Notes: generated from the sequence alone by a model not told the origin. DNA of 64,000 nt from Sva-07 sp963698565 (GCA_963698565.1 CAVORH010000003.1:124001-188000), one strand, 5' to 3'. Counted from the stretch's first letter, positions 15,039-26,296 are shown. Numbers and translations: made by a program.

Positions 15039-17485
15039 GGAGCAAGGTGGTCGAACGGAGCGGACGACGGCGACTCGTTGCCGCGTCGGGCCTGCTGTGC
15101 GCGGCGGTCATCCTCGGCACCAGCGCGGTCAGTGTCTCCGCGCGCCCCGTCGTGGTGCTCGAGCAAGCTGCGTCGGCCGCCCCCGAAGCCACCACCGCCG
15201 CAGTCGGCAGCGGCAGCGGATCCCACGCCTCGGTGTCGGGTGACGGCCGGTTCATCGCATCGCAAGGAGCACCGACGAACCCCGAGGACACTCGCACCAC
15301 CACGGTGTACCTCACCGACCGGGAGTCCGGGTCGACGGAGGAGATGACCGTCGTCCCCGAGGGCCTGCGCGCCGGCAACTCGATCCACCCCGTCGTGTCA
15401 GGTGACGGCTGCAACCTCATCGTGGTGACCGAACTCGCGCTCGACGTGTTCCGTGACGACGACACCGGCGACCGGTGGGACGTGTACCGCCTCCGGCTCG
15501 AACACTGCGGTGGCATGCCCGGCGGCTGGGAACTGGTCTCGACCCGGACCGACGGGTCGAGCCTGGCCCGTGACGACGTGAGCACCGACGACACCCCCGC
15601 CGTGTCACGAAGTGGCACACTCATCGCCTACACCCACCCGGCGACGCAGTTGATCGAGTCCGAGGGTGTCACGTCGATCAGCCTGGTCGATCTCGGGCGC
15701 CCCGTGTCCGATCCCGACCGCTCGGTGCTCGTGGCTGGTACGCCGCTGTCGACGCCGGACACCCAGTTCGTCCACCGTGGTCTCGACCAGCCAGCGATCT
15801 CGGGCGACGGCCGCTACGTCGCCTACCGCTCCGATGCAGCGTCGCAGGACGCGGTGCCGGGCTGGGGCGTCGGCCAGGAACCGGGAGGCCCTGCCACCGG
15901 CCAGATCTTCGTGTGGGACCGTGACGAGGCCGACCCGTTCCTCGCGGTGCGTACGATGTCGATGCGAGTCGATGGTCAGCCGACGGTCGTCGGCGCCTCC
16001 GATCCCGAGTTGTCACGCGACGGCCGAGTCGTCGCGTTCACGAGCGCCGACGTGGGCATCGTGTCGGCGATCTTTCCGCCCTGCGCCGACGGATGCCCCA
16101 TGCAGGTCTACCGCGTCGACCGCGACGTCGATGCCAACGGGATCTACGACGAGGTGAGCCGTACCAGGGTGTCGATGGTGAGCAGCGAGCCCGGCACCGA
16201 CCCCGTGGTGGCCGGCACGGCACCGTCCTCGCAGCCCGCGCTCAGCGCCGACGGTCAGCTCGTCGCCTTCATCACCAAGGCCTCGAACCTCCAGCTCGTG
16301 GAGGCATCCGGTGGCGGCGAGCCCTCCGACGGTGATCTGCTGGTGGCCGATGCCCATCTCGGCACCTTGCGTCGTGTGGCGATGACATCCGACGGTGTCC
16401 GACCCGCTGTCGCAGCTCATTCACGTCCCCAGTTGAGCGACGCAGGCCGCACGACGGTCTTCGACACGCTCGCCGGGCCCCAGCTGCTCGCATCGGGTGC
16501 AACCGGGCGCCAGGTCGTGGCCGTCACCACCGAGCCGACGCTGTCGCTGGCGGAAGCCGACCTCGGCACCACGCTCGTCGGTTTCACCAGCGACGAGTGG
16601 TACGTCGCGGTGATCAACAACGGTCCCACGTCCTTCACGCCCTCGTTGGTCACCGTGTCCGACCGTCGCTTCTCGATCAACCAGGAGGGCAGCACGTGCG
16701 CTCTCGGCGCACCCGTCCCGCCGGGCGCCGACTGCACCGTGAGGATCACGTTCACCCCGAACGAACCAGTGCCGGTGTCGGCAACGTTGACCGTCGCCGA
16801 GGAAGGGTTCGAGGCCGTGAGCGTCAGCACGACCGTGCGTGGCGCCGGCGGCGAGCCGACGTTGCGGACCGATCCGGCCGGCGCCGACCTCGGGAGCGTG
16901 GTCGTCGGCGAGTCGAGTGCGGAGTTCGTGTTGGATGTCCAGAACATCTCGCTGGTGCCGACGTCGGTGTCGACGATCCAGGTGACCGGTGCCCACGCCG
17001 GCGACTTCGCGATCACCAGCGACAGCTGCGTCGACCGGCCGCTCAATCCGCGTGCCACCTGCAGTGTGGGCGTCACGTTCACGCCGACCAGTTCCGGCCG
17101 GCGAACCGCACTCGTCCAGGTGTCCACGCCGACGGGCCAGTACACGAGCATGGTCGCCGCCGGCGACGGTCGCTACGCCCCGGAGTTCCTGCTGGGCGCC
17201 GACGAGGTCGAGGCCGGCCGCGAGGTGCTCGCTGCGGGCCGCGGCTTCCCACCGAACACGCCGTTCTCGATCCTGTTCGGCGACGACGCAGCCGGAGCGC
17301 AACAGTTCACGACCGCCGGCGATGGAACGTTCTGGTTGGAAGTCCCGGTGTCGCCCGATGAACGCGGTGGTACCCGCACCGTGATTGCCCAGGCTGCTGA
17401 CGGCACGGCTGCGTCCACGACGGTCGAGGTCATCGAGCAGACCCCCGTCCTCGCCGTCCTGCCCGGCTTCGGCACCGGCTTCTGA
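15035..17485 (+). CDS. Secreted propeller protein with choice-of-anchor/ASH-type domains
   Basis: An 816-residue exported protein. A Sec signal peptide (RRRLVAASGLLCAAVILGTSA) is followed by repeated TolB/WD40-like blades with SGDGRFIA, SGDGRYVAY, SRDGRVVAF and SADGQLVAF (residues about 60-460). Two immunoglobulin-like modules of the choice-of-anchor D/ASH type follow (GADCTVRITFTPN and ATCSVGVTFTPT, each with a cysteine pair). The C-terminal 90 residues look like another beta module. Start is either the GTG overlapping hemD or a GTG four codons on, behind AGGAG. Its coupling to heme genes is odd; role at the cell surface unknown. Confidence 0.75.
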   Translation: MRSKVVERSGRRRLVAASGLLCAAVILGTSAVSVSARPVVVLEQAASAAPEATTAAVGSGSGSHASVSGDGRFIASQGAPTNPEDTRTTTVYLTDRESGSTEEMTVVPEGLRAGNSIHPVVSGDGCNLIVVTELALDVFRDDDTGDRWDVYRLRLEHCGGMPGGWELVSTRTDGSSLARDDVSTDDTPAVSRSGTLIAYTHPATQLIESEGVTSISLVDLGRPVSDPDRSVLVAGTPLSTPDTQFVHRGLDQPAISGDGRYVAYRSDAASQDAVPGWGVGQEPGGPATGQIFVWDRDEADPFLAVRTMSMRVDGQPTVVGASDPELSRDGRVVAFTSADVGIVSAIFPPCADGCPMQVYRVDRDVDANGIYDEVSRTRVSMVSSEPGTDPVVAGTAPSSQPALSADGQLVAFITKASNLQLVEASGGGEPSDGDLLVADAHLGTLRRVAMTSDGVRPAVAAHSRPQLSDAGRTTVFDTLAGPQLLASGATGRQVVAVTTEPTLSLAEADLGTTLVGFTSDEWYVAVINNGPTSFTPSLVTVSDRRFSINQEGSTCALGAPVPPGADCTVRITFTPNEPVPVSATLTVAEEGFEAVSVSTTVRGAGGEPTLRTDPAGADLGSVVVGESSAEFVLDVQNISLVPTSVSTIQVTGAHAGDFAITSDSCVDRPLNPRATCSVGVTFTPTSSGRRTALVQVSTPTGQYTSMVAAGDGRYAPEFLLGADEVEAGREVLAAGRGFPPNTPFSILFGDDAAGAQQFTTAGDGTFWLEVPVSPDERGGTRTVIAQAADGTAASTTVEVIEQTPVLAVLPGFGTGF

Positions 17486-17540
17486 GCGGTGCGTCGGGGG
17501 CCTGCCCCCGGTGTGAGACTCCGTTGTCAGCGGCCGGTCG

Positions 17541-18764
17541 TCAGGGTTGGATCTCGAAGCTCTCGCCGGACAGGTTCACGGCGTTGGTGCACGTCGAGCG
17601 CGTGGCGTCGCCGATCTCGTCGCACCGCACGGAGAACGCCACGTTGTCGCCGGGCTCCAGCCGGAGCGGCGTGACACGGGGTTCGAAGAGCGAACCGCGG
17701 ACATTCTCCAACGACCACAGGTAGACCTGCTGGTCGTTCACGAGCAACGTCGCGACCCCACGGTCGTTGTACGGGTTCTCGATCCGGACGTCGGTGAGAT
17801 CCACGTAGGCGCCGTCGGGCATCGTGATCGACTCCGACGCAGCCTGTGTGAGTGCGGCGGCCACCTCGAGCCGGAAGAACGCCGGCTCACCGACGACCTC
17901 GGGGCTGTCCGGGCCCTCGGACGGCATCACGGTGGTCTGCGGTGTGGCGGGATCGGTGGGCTGCCCGGGCACCGTTGCAACGGGAGCGGACTGCGCAGCG
18001 ATCTCGTCGGCCACCGCGTCCTCGATCGCCGGCTCGACGAGCCCGAACCAGGCGGCGACGAGCCCCGCCAGCACGGCGAGCACCACGGCGGCCTTGGTGA
18101 GCGCCTCGGCCGGGATCGTCGGCGACTGGACGAGCGCGAGAGGCTCGGTGACCGGTGGGAACCCCTGACGACCGGCTTCGATCTCGAAGTCGATCGTGCG
18201 GGTCGTGCGACGGAATCCGCCGCGGCTGGCACGGGTCTTGAGCCGCACCAGGCTGGCCGCTCCCGGTGCGACACCCACCGCCGGAGGGTCGAAGTCGCCG
18301 TCGATGCGTTCGGTCGGATCGATGAGATGGAGCCGGCAGCTCGCCACGGTGTTGCCGTGGTTCTCGACCATGAACTCGTAGGTCGCACGATGGCGGGCCC
18401 GCTGTACCGGCTGTAGCGGCACGAGCCGGCAGTCGTCGAACGGCTCGATCGACACGATGGTCTCCGCGACGACCGCATCGTCGGAGTCTCCGAGCGGGAT
18501 GATCCGGATGACGATCGCTGTCGGACCGGCCGTGGTGGTTGCGAGCGCGGGCGGGCTGACCTCGATGTCGATCACTTCCTGTGACCCGCCGAACAGGGTG
18601 AGGTTGCCACGTGACACGTTGGTCCAGCTGGCAGCCAGTCCGCCGGGAACGATCGTGAACGACTCGGTCGACTCACCGAGGTTGTGCACCGTCAGCGGGA
18701 GGACGAGTGTCGACCCGGGAGCGAGCGCCACCTCGTCGTGGGAGAACCAAGCCTGAACGGACAC
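17541..18764 (-). CDS. Membrane-anchored protein with two Ig-like domains, unknown function
   Basis: A 407-residue protein. The N-terminal half holds two beta-sandwich domains rich in LTVHNLGESTESF and FMVENHGNTVASC patterns, like NPCBM-associated or CARDB modules. A hydrophobic helix follows at about residues 230-250 (AAVVLAVLAGLVAAWFGLV), then an acidic linker and a C-terminal beta domain with two cysteines. There is no N-terminal signal, so the topology is unclear. The GTG chosen has TAGCGT 7 nt upstream; a GTG three codons earlier would overlap that box. Convergent with the propeller gene, divergent from hemB. Confidence 0.6.
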   Translation of the reverse strand: MSVQAWFSHDEVALAPGSTLVLPLTVHNLGESTESFTIVPGGLAASWTNVSRGNLTLFGGSQEVIDIEVSPPALATTTAGPTAIVIRIIPLGDSDDAVVAETIVSIEPFDDCRLVPLQPVQRARHRATYEFMVENHGNTVASCRLHLIDPTERIDGDFDPPAVGVAPGAASLVRLKTRASRGGFRRTTRTIDFEIEAGRQGFPPVTEPLALVQSPTIPAEALTKAAVVLAVLAGLVAAWFGLVEPAIEDAVADEIAAQSAPVATVPGQPTDPATPQTTVMPSEGPDSPEVVGEPAFFRLEVAAALTQAASESITMPDGAYVDLTDVRIENPYNDRGVATLLVNDQQVYLWSLENVRGSLFEPRVTPLRLEPGDNVAFSVRCDEIGDATRSTCTNAVNLSGESFEIQP

Positions 18765-18863
18765 GCCGAGCACGCTACCGGTTGAGCGCGGACCCGTTCG
18801 GGCACCGGCGCTCCGCCAGTCGCGCCGGTCATCGCCGAAGTCGTCACCGTTAGGCTGCGGAGC

Positions 18864-19864
18864 GTGCCGTCTCCGCCGCCCTCGTCACGCCCGCGCCGCC
18901 TGCGCCGATCGTCGGCGATGCGCCGGTTGGTCGCCGAGCACCATCTTCGCGTCGACGACCTCGTTGCACCCTTGTTCGTGCGTGAGGGCATCGATGCGCC
19001 CCACCCGATCGAGTCGCTGCCGGGCGTGGTGCAGCACACCCGTGATTCCCTGCGTGCCGAGGTGGCGCAACTCGCCGAACTCGGCGTCCGCGGCGTGATC
19101 CTGTTCGGCGTGCCGGCGCACAAGGATGCGGTGGGCAGCGGGGCGTTCGATCCCGACGGCATCGTGCAGCTCGCGCTCGCCGATCTCCGCAGCGACCTCG
19201 GCGACGAGATCGTCGTGATGGCCGATCTGTGTGTCGACGAGTACACCGACCACGGACACTGCGGGATCGTCGACGAACACGGGCACGTCGACAACGACGC
19301 GACGCTCGAGATCTACGCTCGTGCGGCGGTGGCCCAGGCCGATGCCGGCGCGCAGGTCGTCGCGCCGAGCGGAATGATGGACGGACAGGTCGCCGTGATC
19401 CGCGAGGCGCTCGACGGTGCCGGGCACACCGACGTGGCGATCATGGCGTACGCGGCGAAGTATGCCAGCGCCCTCTACGGGCCGTTCCGCGACGCCGTCG
19501 ACGTGTCGATCGTCGGTGGAGGCGATCGCAAGGGCTATCAGCAGGACTGGCACAACGCCCGGGAGGCGCAGCACGAGATCGATCTCGACATCGCCGAGGG
19601 CGCCGACATCGTGATGGTGAAGCCTGCGCTGGCGTACCTCGATGTGATCGCCGCAGCCGCTGCCCGCATCGACGTGCCCCTCGCCGCCTATCACGTCAGC
19701 GGTGAGTACGCGATGATCCACGCCGCCGCCGATCGCGGTTGGATCGACCTCGATGCGGTCGCTCTCGAACACCTGAGCGCCGTCCGGCGTGCCGGCGCCG
19801 ACATCGTGTTGACCTACTTCGCTCGCTGGTTCGCGGAGTCGGTGGCGTCCGGGGAGCTCGCGCC

Positions 19865-19868
<4 letters not shown>
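18864..19868 (+). CDS. hemB: Delta-aminolevulinic acid dehydratase (porphobilinogen synthase)
   Basis: A 334-residue enzyme condensing two 5-aminolevulinate molecules to porphobilinogen. The two active-site lysines are visible in MAYAAKYASALYGPF (about K199) and MVKPALAYLD (about K253, Schiff base). The metal loop reads LCVDEYTDHGHCG, with only two of the three cysteines of full zinc enzymes, as in other actinobacterial, Mg-dependent-type members. TAGGCT lies 7 nt before the GTG. The stop overlaps the hemL start candidate. Confidence 0.95.
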
Positions 19869-21258
<1,390 letters not shown>

Positions 21259-21262
<4 letters not shown>

Positions 21263-21855
21263 GGCAGCTCTTCAACTGGCGGTTCGTGGCCGCCCTCGCC
21301 GCGCTGGGCATCCTGGCGGTGCTCGTGTGGACGGTGCTGCTCGGCGACGACGAACTCGAAGCGGTCGTCGAACCCGACCTGATCGAGCGCCGCATCGATC
21401 TGATCGAACCGATCTTCTCGGTCGAGCAGTCGGACGACTTCGGCGTTGGACCCGACGGCGCCACCACCGGCTACCTCGACGTCGTCCTCACGGGGCCCCG
21501 GTTCCTGCGCATCGCGCCGGGCACGCTCGGCGAGATCTCGTGCGACGAACTCGACGAGACCAACCAGTGTGCGCTGTTCGCCGACATGCTCGGCGACGCG
21601 GTCGTCTGGTTCTCGATTCTCCCCCAGGCACCCGGGGCGACGGCGGAGCTGCCACCGATCGTCGACCTCGAGGACGGTGAGGCCCTGTTCGAGAACGGTT
21701 GGCGCATCCCCTATCCGCCGGTGATCGAACGCGAGTGCGACGGCGAGGAGTTCACGTCGTTCTCCGACTTCCTCGAACGCTTCGGTCCCGACAGCGTGTC
21801 GATCGTCGACCTCCAAGCTCGCCAGGTCGTCGCCGTCCGCTGCGCTGGCGACTGA
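21259..21855 (+). CDS. Membrane-anchored protein, unknown function
   Basis: A 198-residue protein with a signal-anchor helix at residues about 9-28 (FVAALAALGILAVLVWTVLL) and an acidic extracytoplasmic domain. Two cysteines (ISCDEL and NQCAL) and two more near the C-terminus suggest disulfides. No family recognised. The GTG overlaps the hemL stop, so it is probably the last gene of the hemB-hemL transcript and converges on the next operon. Confidence 0.6.
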
Positions 21856-21878
21856 GCTGCTGTCGGTACTCACCGAAC

Positions 21879-22811
21879 TCACCCGGTGAGTGCATGAGCG
21901 GCCGCGAGCCCCGAGTTGTGGGCCCCTTCGACGCGCGGCCCGTCGAAGGCGTCGCCCGCCAGCACGATGCTCCCGTCGCTCGACACCCAGCACGGGTCCG
22001 GCCAGACCGCTCGTGGGGTCGCGAAGCGCCACTTCTTGACGTGCGCCTCGACGATCTCGGCATCGCCGAGCCACGGGGACGCGAGTTCGACCAGCATCGG
22101 CAGCAGTCGATCGGTGTCGAGATCCCAGTTGGCTTCGCTCCACGCCGTTGACGCGTGGAGGGTGATCGCCGGCTGGGCGCTGACACCCTTGGCCGCGTTG
22201 TCGGCCACGAAGTTCACGTCGTCGGACGGACTCTGCACCCCTCCCGGCGCATCGATCACGGGAGGTCGATCGAGGCTGGCGAGCAGCGCGATCGTGCGGT
22301 CGTAGTCGGTGCGCATCAGCGAATCGTCGAGTTCGACGGCGGCATCTGCGAGCAACGCGAAGGCCTGCGGCAACGGTGTGGTGATGATCACCGCGTCGGC
22401 GGCGCGCAGCGAGCCGTCGTCGATCACGACGGTCCACGGTGCATCGCGGCGCACCGCGAACGCCATCGTCGAGCACGACACGTCGAGGCCGTTTGCGAGG
22501 TCCTTCGCCAACGAGTTCATGCCGGCGGTGGCCACGTAGCGGGGGTTCCCGTCGTCGGAGCGGAAACCGTTGGTCCAGACCCGCACCAGCTCACGGTCGA
22601 CCCAATCGTCGACGCGCCGCTGGAAGGCCGGAGTGCGCACGGTGAAGAACTGGGCGCCGTGGTCGAGCGTCGCGGCGCCGATGCGGCGGGTGGCCATGCG
22701 TCCACCCGGCGACCGGCCTTTGTCGACGACGCTGACCTGTGCGCCCGCGGCCTGGAGTTCGCGCGCCGCCACCAGGCCCGACAGGCCCGCCCCGACGACG
22801 ACGACGCGCAT
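21879..22811 (-). CDS. FAD/NAD(P)-dependent amine oxidase-like protein (renalase-type)
   Basis: A 310-residue flavoprotein. The dinucleotide-binding motif VVVVGAGLSGLVAARELQ starts the protein and is followed by SVVDKGRSPGGRMATRRI, the renalase/YobN-type FAD loop, and DHGAQFFTVR. The C-terminal FAD contact is SSDGSIVLAGDAFDGPRVEGA. The oxidised substrate is unknown. Last gene of a four-gene minus-strand operon; its start touches the stop of the hydrolase gene. Confidence 0.8.
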   Translation of the reverse strand: MRVVVVGAGLSGLVAARELQAAGAQVSVVDKGRSPGGRMATRRIGAATLDHGAQFFTVRTPAFQRRVDDWVDRELVRVWTNGFRSDDGNPRYVATAGMNSLAKDLANGLDVSCSTMAFAVRRDAPWTVVIDDGSLRAADAVIITTPLPQAFALLADAAVELDDSLMRTDYDRTIALLASLDRPPVIDAPGGVQSPSDDVNFVADNAAKGVSAQPAITLHASTAWSEANWDLDTDRLLPMLVELASPWLGDAEIVEAHVKKWRFATPRAVWPDPCWVSSDGSIVLAGDAFDGPRVEGAHNSGLAAAHALTG

Positions 22812-23683
22812 CAGCCGGCTGCGAGCGCCCCGTCGAGGCGCTGCTGCTCGCCGACAGCGGACTGGTGCGCCCGCTCGGCGCGGCCGAGGAACTCGAGCAG
22901 CACCCGGTTGAACGTGGTGGCGTGCTCGACCATGAAGCCGTGCGCGGCGCCGCTGATCACCACGAGTTCGGCGGTCGGGATCGTGGCGGCGAGGTCCTCA
23001 CTGTCGCCGCGTGGCGTGAGGATGTCCTGGTTGCCGACCATCACCAGCGTCGGTACGGCGATGTCGGGCAGGCGATCGATCAGGTCCTGGTGGAGTTCGC
23101 CGGCAGCGAGGATCGCGTCGACCTGCGCAGCGAACGAGTGGGCGGGCCGGCCGAGCGCAAGCGGGCCGAGCCAACCGATCGCGGGAAGGAGTCGGCGGAA
23201 CGATCGCGGGCCGATCACCCAGCGGGCGGCTTCGTGACCCATCGATCCGATGCCCCGTTCGAGGGCATTGTCGCGCCAGCTCGTGAGCAGTTCCTCGCGC
23301 CAGGGATGGTTGCGTCCGGCGGTGCAGGCGAGCGTGAGCGAACGGGTCCGCTCGGGGTACTTGACGGCGACGATCTGGCTGATGGCTCCACCCATCGATG
23401 CGCCGACGACGTGAGCGGTCTCGACGCCGGCGTGGTCGAGCACGGCGATCGCATCATCGGCCATCTGCTCGAGTGTGTACCGACCGTGCGGTTTGTCGCT
23501 GCGCCCGGCGCCTCGATTGTCGAGGGCCACGGCCTGGTACCAGGGGGCGGTGGCCAGCCGTTGCAGGTTCCAGCCGTTCTTGTCGGCACCGAGACCCTGG
23601 ATGAACAGGATGGGCGGCGCGCCCGGCCGACCGGTCACCTGGTAGTGCAGGCGGGTGCCGTCACTGCTGCGGACGTAGGTCAT
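22811..23683 (-). CDS. Alpha/beta hydrolase
   Basis: A 290-residue alpha/beta-hydrolase fold protein. The oxyanion region PPILFIQGLGADKNGW, the nucleophile elbow VVGASMGGAISQ (Ser), an acid in VGNQDILTPRGDSE and the His in SGAAHGFMVEH form the catalytic triad. Substrate unknown; esterase or carbon-carbon hydrolase possible. ATG overlaps the upstream stop by ATGA, so it is coupled to the acyltransferase-like gene. Confidence 0.85.
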   Translation of the reverse strand: MTYVRSSDGTRLHYQVTGRPGAPPILFIQGLGADKNGWNLQRLATAPWYQAVALDNRGAGRSDKPHGRYTLEQMADDAIAVLDHAGVETAHVVGASMGGAISQIVAVKYPERTRSLTLACTAGRNHPWREELLTSWRDNALERGIGSMGHEAARWVIGPRSFRRLLPAIGWLGPLALGRPAHSFAAQVDAILAAGELHQDLIDRLPDIAVPTLVMVGNQDILTPRGDSEDLAATIPTAELVVISGAAHGFMVEHATTFNRVLLEFLGRAERAHQSAVGEQQRLDGALAAG

Positions 23684-24396
23684 CAGGCGCCCCCGAATCC
23701 CGAGAGGGGAAGACGGTCGAGTGCGGTGCCGGTGCGGACCTCGCCGAACTCGTCGAGGAGCAGGCCGATGTCGATGCGGACCTGGTCGGCGAGTTCGAGT
23801 TCGGTCAACGGTCCACGTCGCTTGCGTGGGGAACGGGAGGCCTGGCCGATCTCGACCCGTGCCGCTCGGGTGAACGGGCTGCTCGCCGTGGCGCCGGGGT
23901 GCACCGGCGCACCCGCTCGGAGTGCAGCGCCGACCAGTGCGTGATCGACCCGGCCGACCAGCTGGTGGTGACCGGCGCCGACGTGGGTTTCGTGGTCGGC
24001 GCCCATCACGACCAGTTCGCCGGAGCGGAGTGCTCCAGCGACCTCGTCGGGGTGGTCGAGCAGCCCGCCGAGTCGACGGCTGAACGCGCCGACCGGGGCG
24101 GTGTCGGGTCGGCCGACGAATCGCACCGGTCGGTCGACGGCTTCGCTGATCGCAAGGGCCGCGAAGATCGGCGCCAGTGCGAACCGGCGGGTGTTGACGA
24201 CGACGAGCGCACCCTTGCGACGCGGGAGGTGTTGATCGCCACCGACCGCGACGTCCCACCGGACGCGTGCCAGGTGCATCGTGGCCCGCACGAGGCCCGG
24301 GTCGCGGCCCCAGTCGTCGATCGTGCCGTTCGGTTCGTCGCCGAGTCGTGTGACGCGGGCGGTGAGTTGGGTGACGCGCTCCAGTGGGGTTTCCAT
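23683..24396 (-). CDS. PlsC-like protein without the HX4D catalytic motif
   Basis: A 237-residue protein whose central part (VAVGGDQHLPRRKGALVVVN followed by TRRFALAPIFAALAIS and RPVRFVGRP) follows the layout of 1-acylglycerol-3-phosphate acyltransferases. Where those enzymes have NHxxxxD, this one has NTRRFALAP, so the catalytic His and Asp are absent. It may be a non-enzymatic lipid-binding relative. Translationally coupled on both sides to an epimerase and a hydrolase. The family assignment is an inference from sequence layout. Confidence 0.5.
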   Translation of the reverse strand: METPLERVTQLTARVTRLGDEPNGTIDDWGRDPGLVRATMHLARVRWDVAVGGDQHLPRRKGALVVVNTRRFALAPIFAALAISEAVDRPVRFVGRPDTAPVGAFSRRLGGLLDHPDEVAGALRSGELVVMGADHETHVGAGHHQLVGRVDHALVGAALRAGAPVHPGATASSPFTRAARVEIGQASRSPRKRRGPLTELELADQVRIDIGLLLDEFGEVRTGTALDRLPLSGFGGA

Positions 24397-25367
24397 CAGG
24401 CCACCTGCACTCTCGCTGGTTGGCGGATCACGCTCGGCCAGTGGTAGAGCCGGTCGATGACCTCGGTGGTCGAGGTGTCGGGCTGGACGCCCAGTAGTGA
24501 GCGCATCAGCCCGTTGTCGGCGAGCCGGCCACGGTGCAGCGTCTCCGACACGTGATCGGGGATCGGCGCACCGAGGAGGTGGCTGAGTGTGCGGGCGATC
24601 CTCCAGTCGGGGCCGACGAGCGGGATCGGGAGCCGGCCACCGCGCCGAGCAGCCTGGAGGGCCGTGATCGCTCCGGGCGCGACGACGTTCACCGGTTCGG
24701 CGAGCCCGATCCGCGCCGCGGCAACGAAGGCACGTGCGGCGTCGCGGTCCTCGATCACGGCGAACGGCGGATCGGCGAGCGCGCTGAACGGAACGGCGGG
24801 CATGCGGAGGAGACGGCCGAGTGGCGAGGGCACGTGGGGCCCCAGCACCGGCGCCAGCCGGAGCGCGCCGACGGTGACGCCGACACGTTCGCCGACACGT
24901 GCGGCGGTTCGTTCGATGGCCGCGACGGTGCGACCCCAGTCGCTCGTGGGCTGGACCGGTGCGGACTCGTCGGGCCGGGTCAGCGCGCCGCGAGCTCGGC
25001 CGTACACCTCGATCCCGCTGCGGACCACCAGGTGTTCGAGCGCACGGCACTCGGCAGCGGCTCCGATGATCGACGTCGCGGCCGCATCGGTCAGCAGCGC
25101 CGCGGCGTGGGGAGCGGCGCGGGCGTCGGGTTCCCACACCCCGACATGGACGAGCACGTGCGGGTTGAAGTCGACGACGGTGTCGACGATGCGATCGTGT
25201 TCATCGGGGTGGATCCGGTGGAAGACCGTACGATCGAGGCGGCGCCGAGGTGGATCGGCATCGATACCCGACAGCGCTCCCACCCAGTCCTCGGCCTCGA
25301 GCAGACTCGCCACCAAGGTGCCGAGTTCGCCCCCGACGCCGCTGACGAACACCCGACGACCAGCCAT
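24396..25367 (-). CDS. NAD-dependent epimerase/dehydratase family protein
   Basis: A 323-residue extended short-chain dehydrogenase. The nucleotide motif VFVSGVGGELGTLVASLLE opens the protein; HPDEHDRIVDTVVDFNPHVLVH and SGIEVYGRARG resemble the SDR core, though the usual YxxxK is not evident (Tyr in EVYGRARG lacks the Lys). It may act on a nucleotide sugar or a lipid-linked substrate, or be only a cofactor-binding protein. First gene of the operon; divergent from the M23 remnant. Confidence 0.75.
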   Translation of the reverse strand: MAGRRVFVSGVGGELGTLVASLLEAEDWVGALSGIDADPPRRRLDRTVFHRIHPDEHDRIVDTVVDFNPHVLVHVGVWEPDARAAPHAAALLTDAAATSIIGAAAECRALEHLVVRSGIEVYGRARGALTRPDESAPVQPTSDWGRTVAAIERTAARVGERVGVTVGALRLAPVLGPHVPSPLGRLLRMPAVPFSALADPPFAVIEDRDAARAFVAAARIGLAEPVNVVAPGAITALQAARRGGRLPIPLVGPDWRIARTLSHLLGAPIPDHVSETLHRGRLADNGLMRSLLGVQPDTSTTEVIDRLYHWPSVIRQPARVQVA

Positions 25368-25370
25368 GAC

Positions 25371-25584
25371 ATGAACGCTACTCGTACCCGTCGACGGATC
25401 TTCGGTTCGGCTCTGGGCCTGCGGGGGCCGGCGTGAGCCGGGCGCATCGACCTTCCCGGTGGAGTCGCCGACCGGCCTCGTGCCGCATCTTCACTTCGAG
25501 GTGCGACCCGGTGGCCCGATCGCACGACCGGTCGATCCTGTGCCACGATTGTCGCTTCCGATCGCCGGTGTCACGGTGATCTGA
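25371..25584 (+). pseudogene. Remnant of an M23 (LytM-type) peptidase gene
   Basis: The last 42 codons (from 25459) encode LVPHLHFEVRPGGPIARPVD and a short end, which is the C-terminal metal-binding strand of an M23 endopeptidase. A plausible start with a basic signal-like N-terminus (MNATRTRRRIFGSALGL) lies at 25371 in another frame. The middle of the gene is missing. The intact M23 gene 40 nt downstream has HLHFELRPG at the equivalent place, so this is probably a decayed tandem copy. Confidence 0.6.
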
Positions 25585-25621
25585 TGTCAAGTCACCACCT
25601 CACGCTGCCGATGTCTCTCTC

Positions 25622-26275
25622 ATGAAGTCGCTCCGCCACGTCACCGGATGGCCGCGCGCGGCGGCACTCGCCGTGGCCGCGAGCGCGGTGTGCCTGGGGC
25701 TGGGGTCGTTCGCATCGGCACAGGAGGCCGACACCGCAGCGACGGTCCGGCTCGACGCTCCGGGTACGGCCCTGCGCACGGCGGAGCGTCTGGCGTTGCG
25801 GACGCCGCCCCCGGGGGTCGCACCGACAGCGCCGGAAGGGCTGCTGATCTTTCCGGTCGACGCCGGCAGCGACTGCTACGTGCTCGACAACTTCGGTGAC
25901 TCGCGCGGGACGCGCCGTCACGAGGGACTGGACATCATGGGGTCGTCCGGCCGAGCGGTGTACGCAGTGGCGGCCGGCACGCTCACGAAGCGGTACACCA
26001 ACACGGGGACGGCCGGGTGGGGCTGGACGCTGTACGACGCCGACACCGACACGACGTACAAGTACTTCCACCTCACCGAGGATCCGAACGGCCTCGTCGA
26101 GGGCGACACGGTGGAACTCGGCGATGTCATCGGGTTCGTCGGCAGCAGCGGCACGAGCAGCGCCGAGAACATCCACCTCCACTTCGAACTCCGGCCCGGC
26201 AACGTCGCGATCGACCCGCTCCCGAGGGTGTTCGTCGACACCTCGGTCTGCACGGTCTCGCCCCCGATCCGCTGA
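25622..26275 (+). CDS. Secreted M23 family metallopeptidase
   Basis: A 217-residue exported peptidase. The signal peptide runs to about residue 36 (ending SFASA-QEA). The LytM domain covers residues about 78-205, with the zinc ligands in RRHEGLDIMG (HxxxD) and NIHLHFELRPG (HxH). Such enzymes cleave peptidoglycan cross-links or bind them as regulators; the ligand set here is complete, so activity is likely. Two cysteines (DCYVLD and SVCTVS) may form a disulfide. Confidence 0.88.
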   Translation: MKSLRHVTGWPRAAALAVAASAVCLGLGSFASAQEADTAATVRLDAPGTALRTAERLALRTPPPGVAPTAPEGLLIFPVDAGSDCYVLDNFGDSRGTRRHEGLDIMGSSGRAVYAVAAGTLTKRYTNTGTAGWGWTLYDADTDTTYKYFHLTEDPNGLVEGDTVELGDVIGFVGSSGTSSAENIHLHFELRPGNVAIDPLPRVFVDTSVCTVSPPIR

Positions 26276-26296
26276 CGCCGCGTCGGCGCGGGTGGG

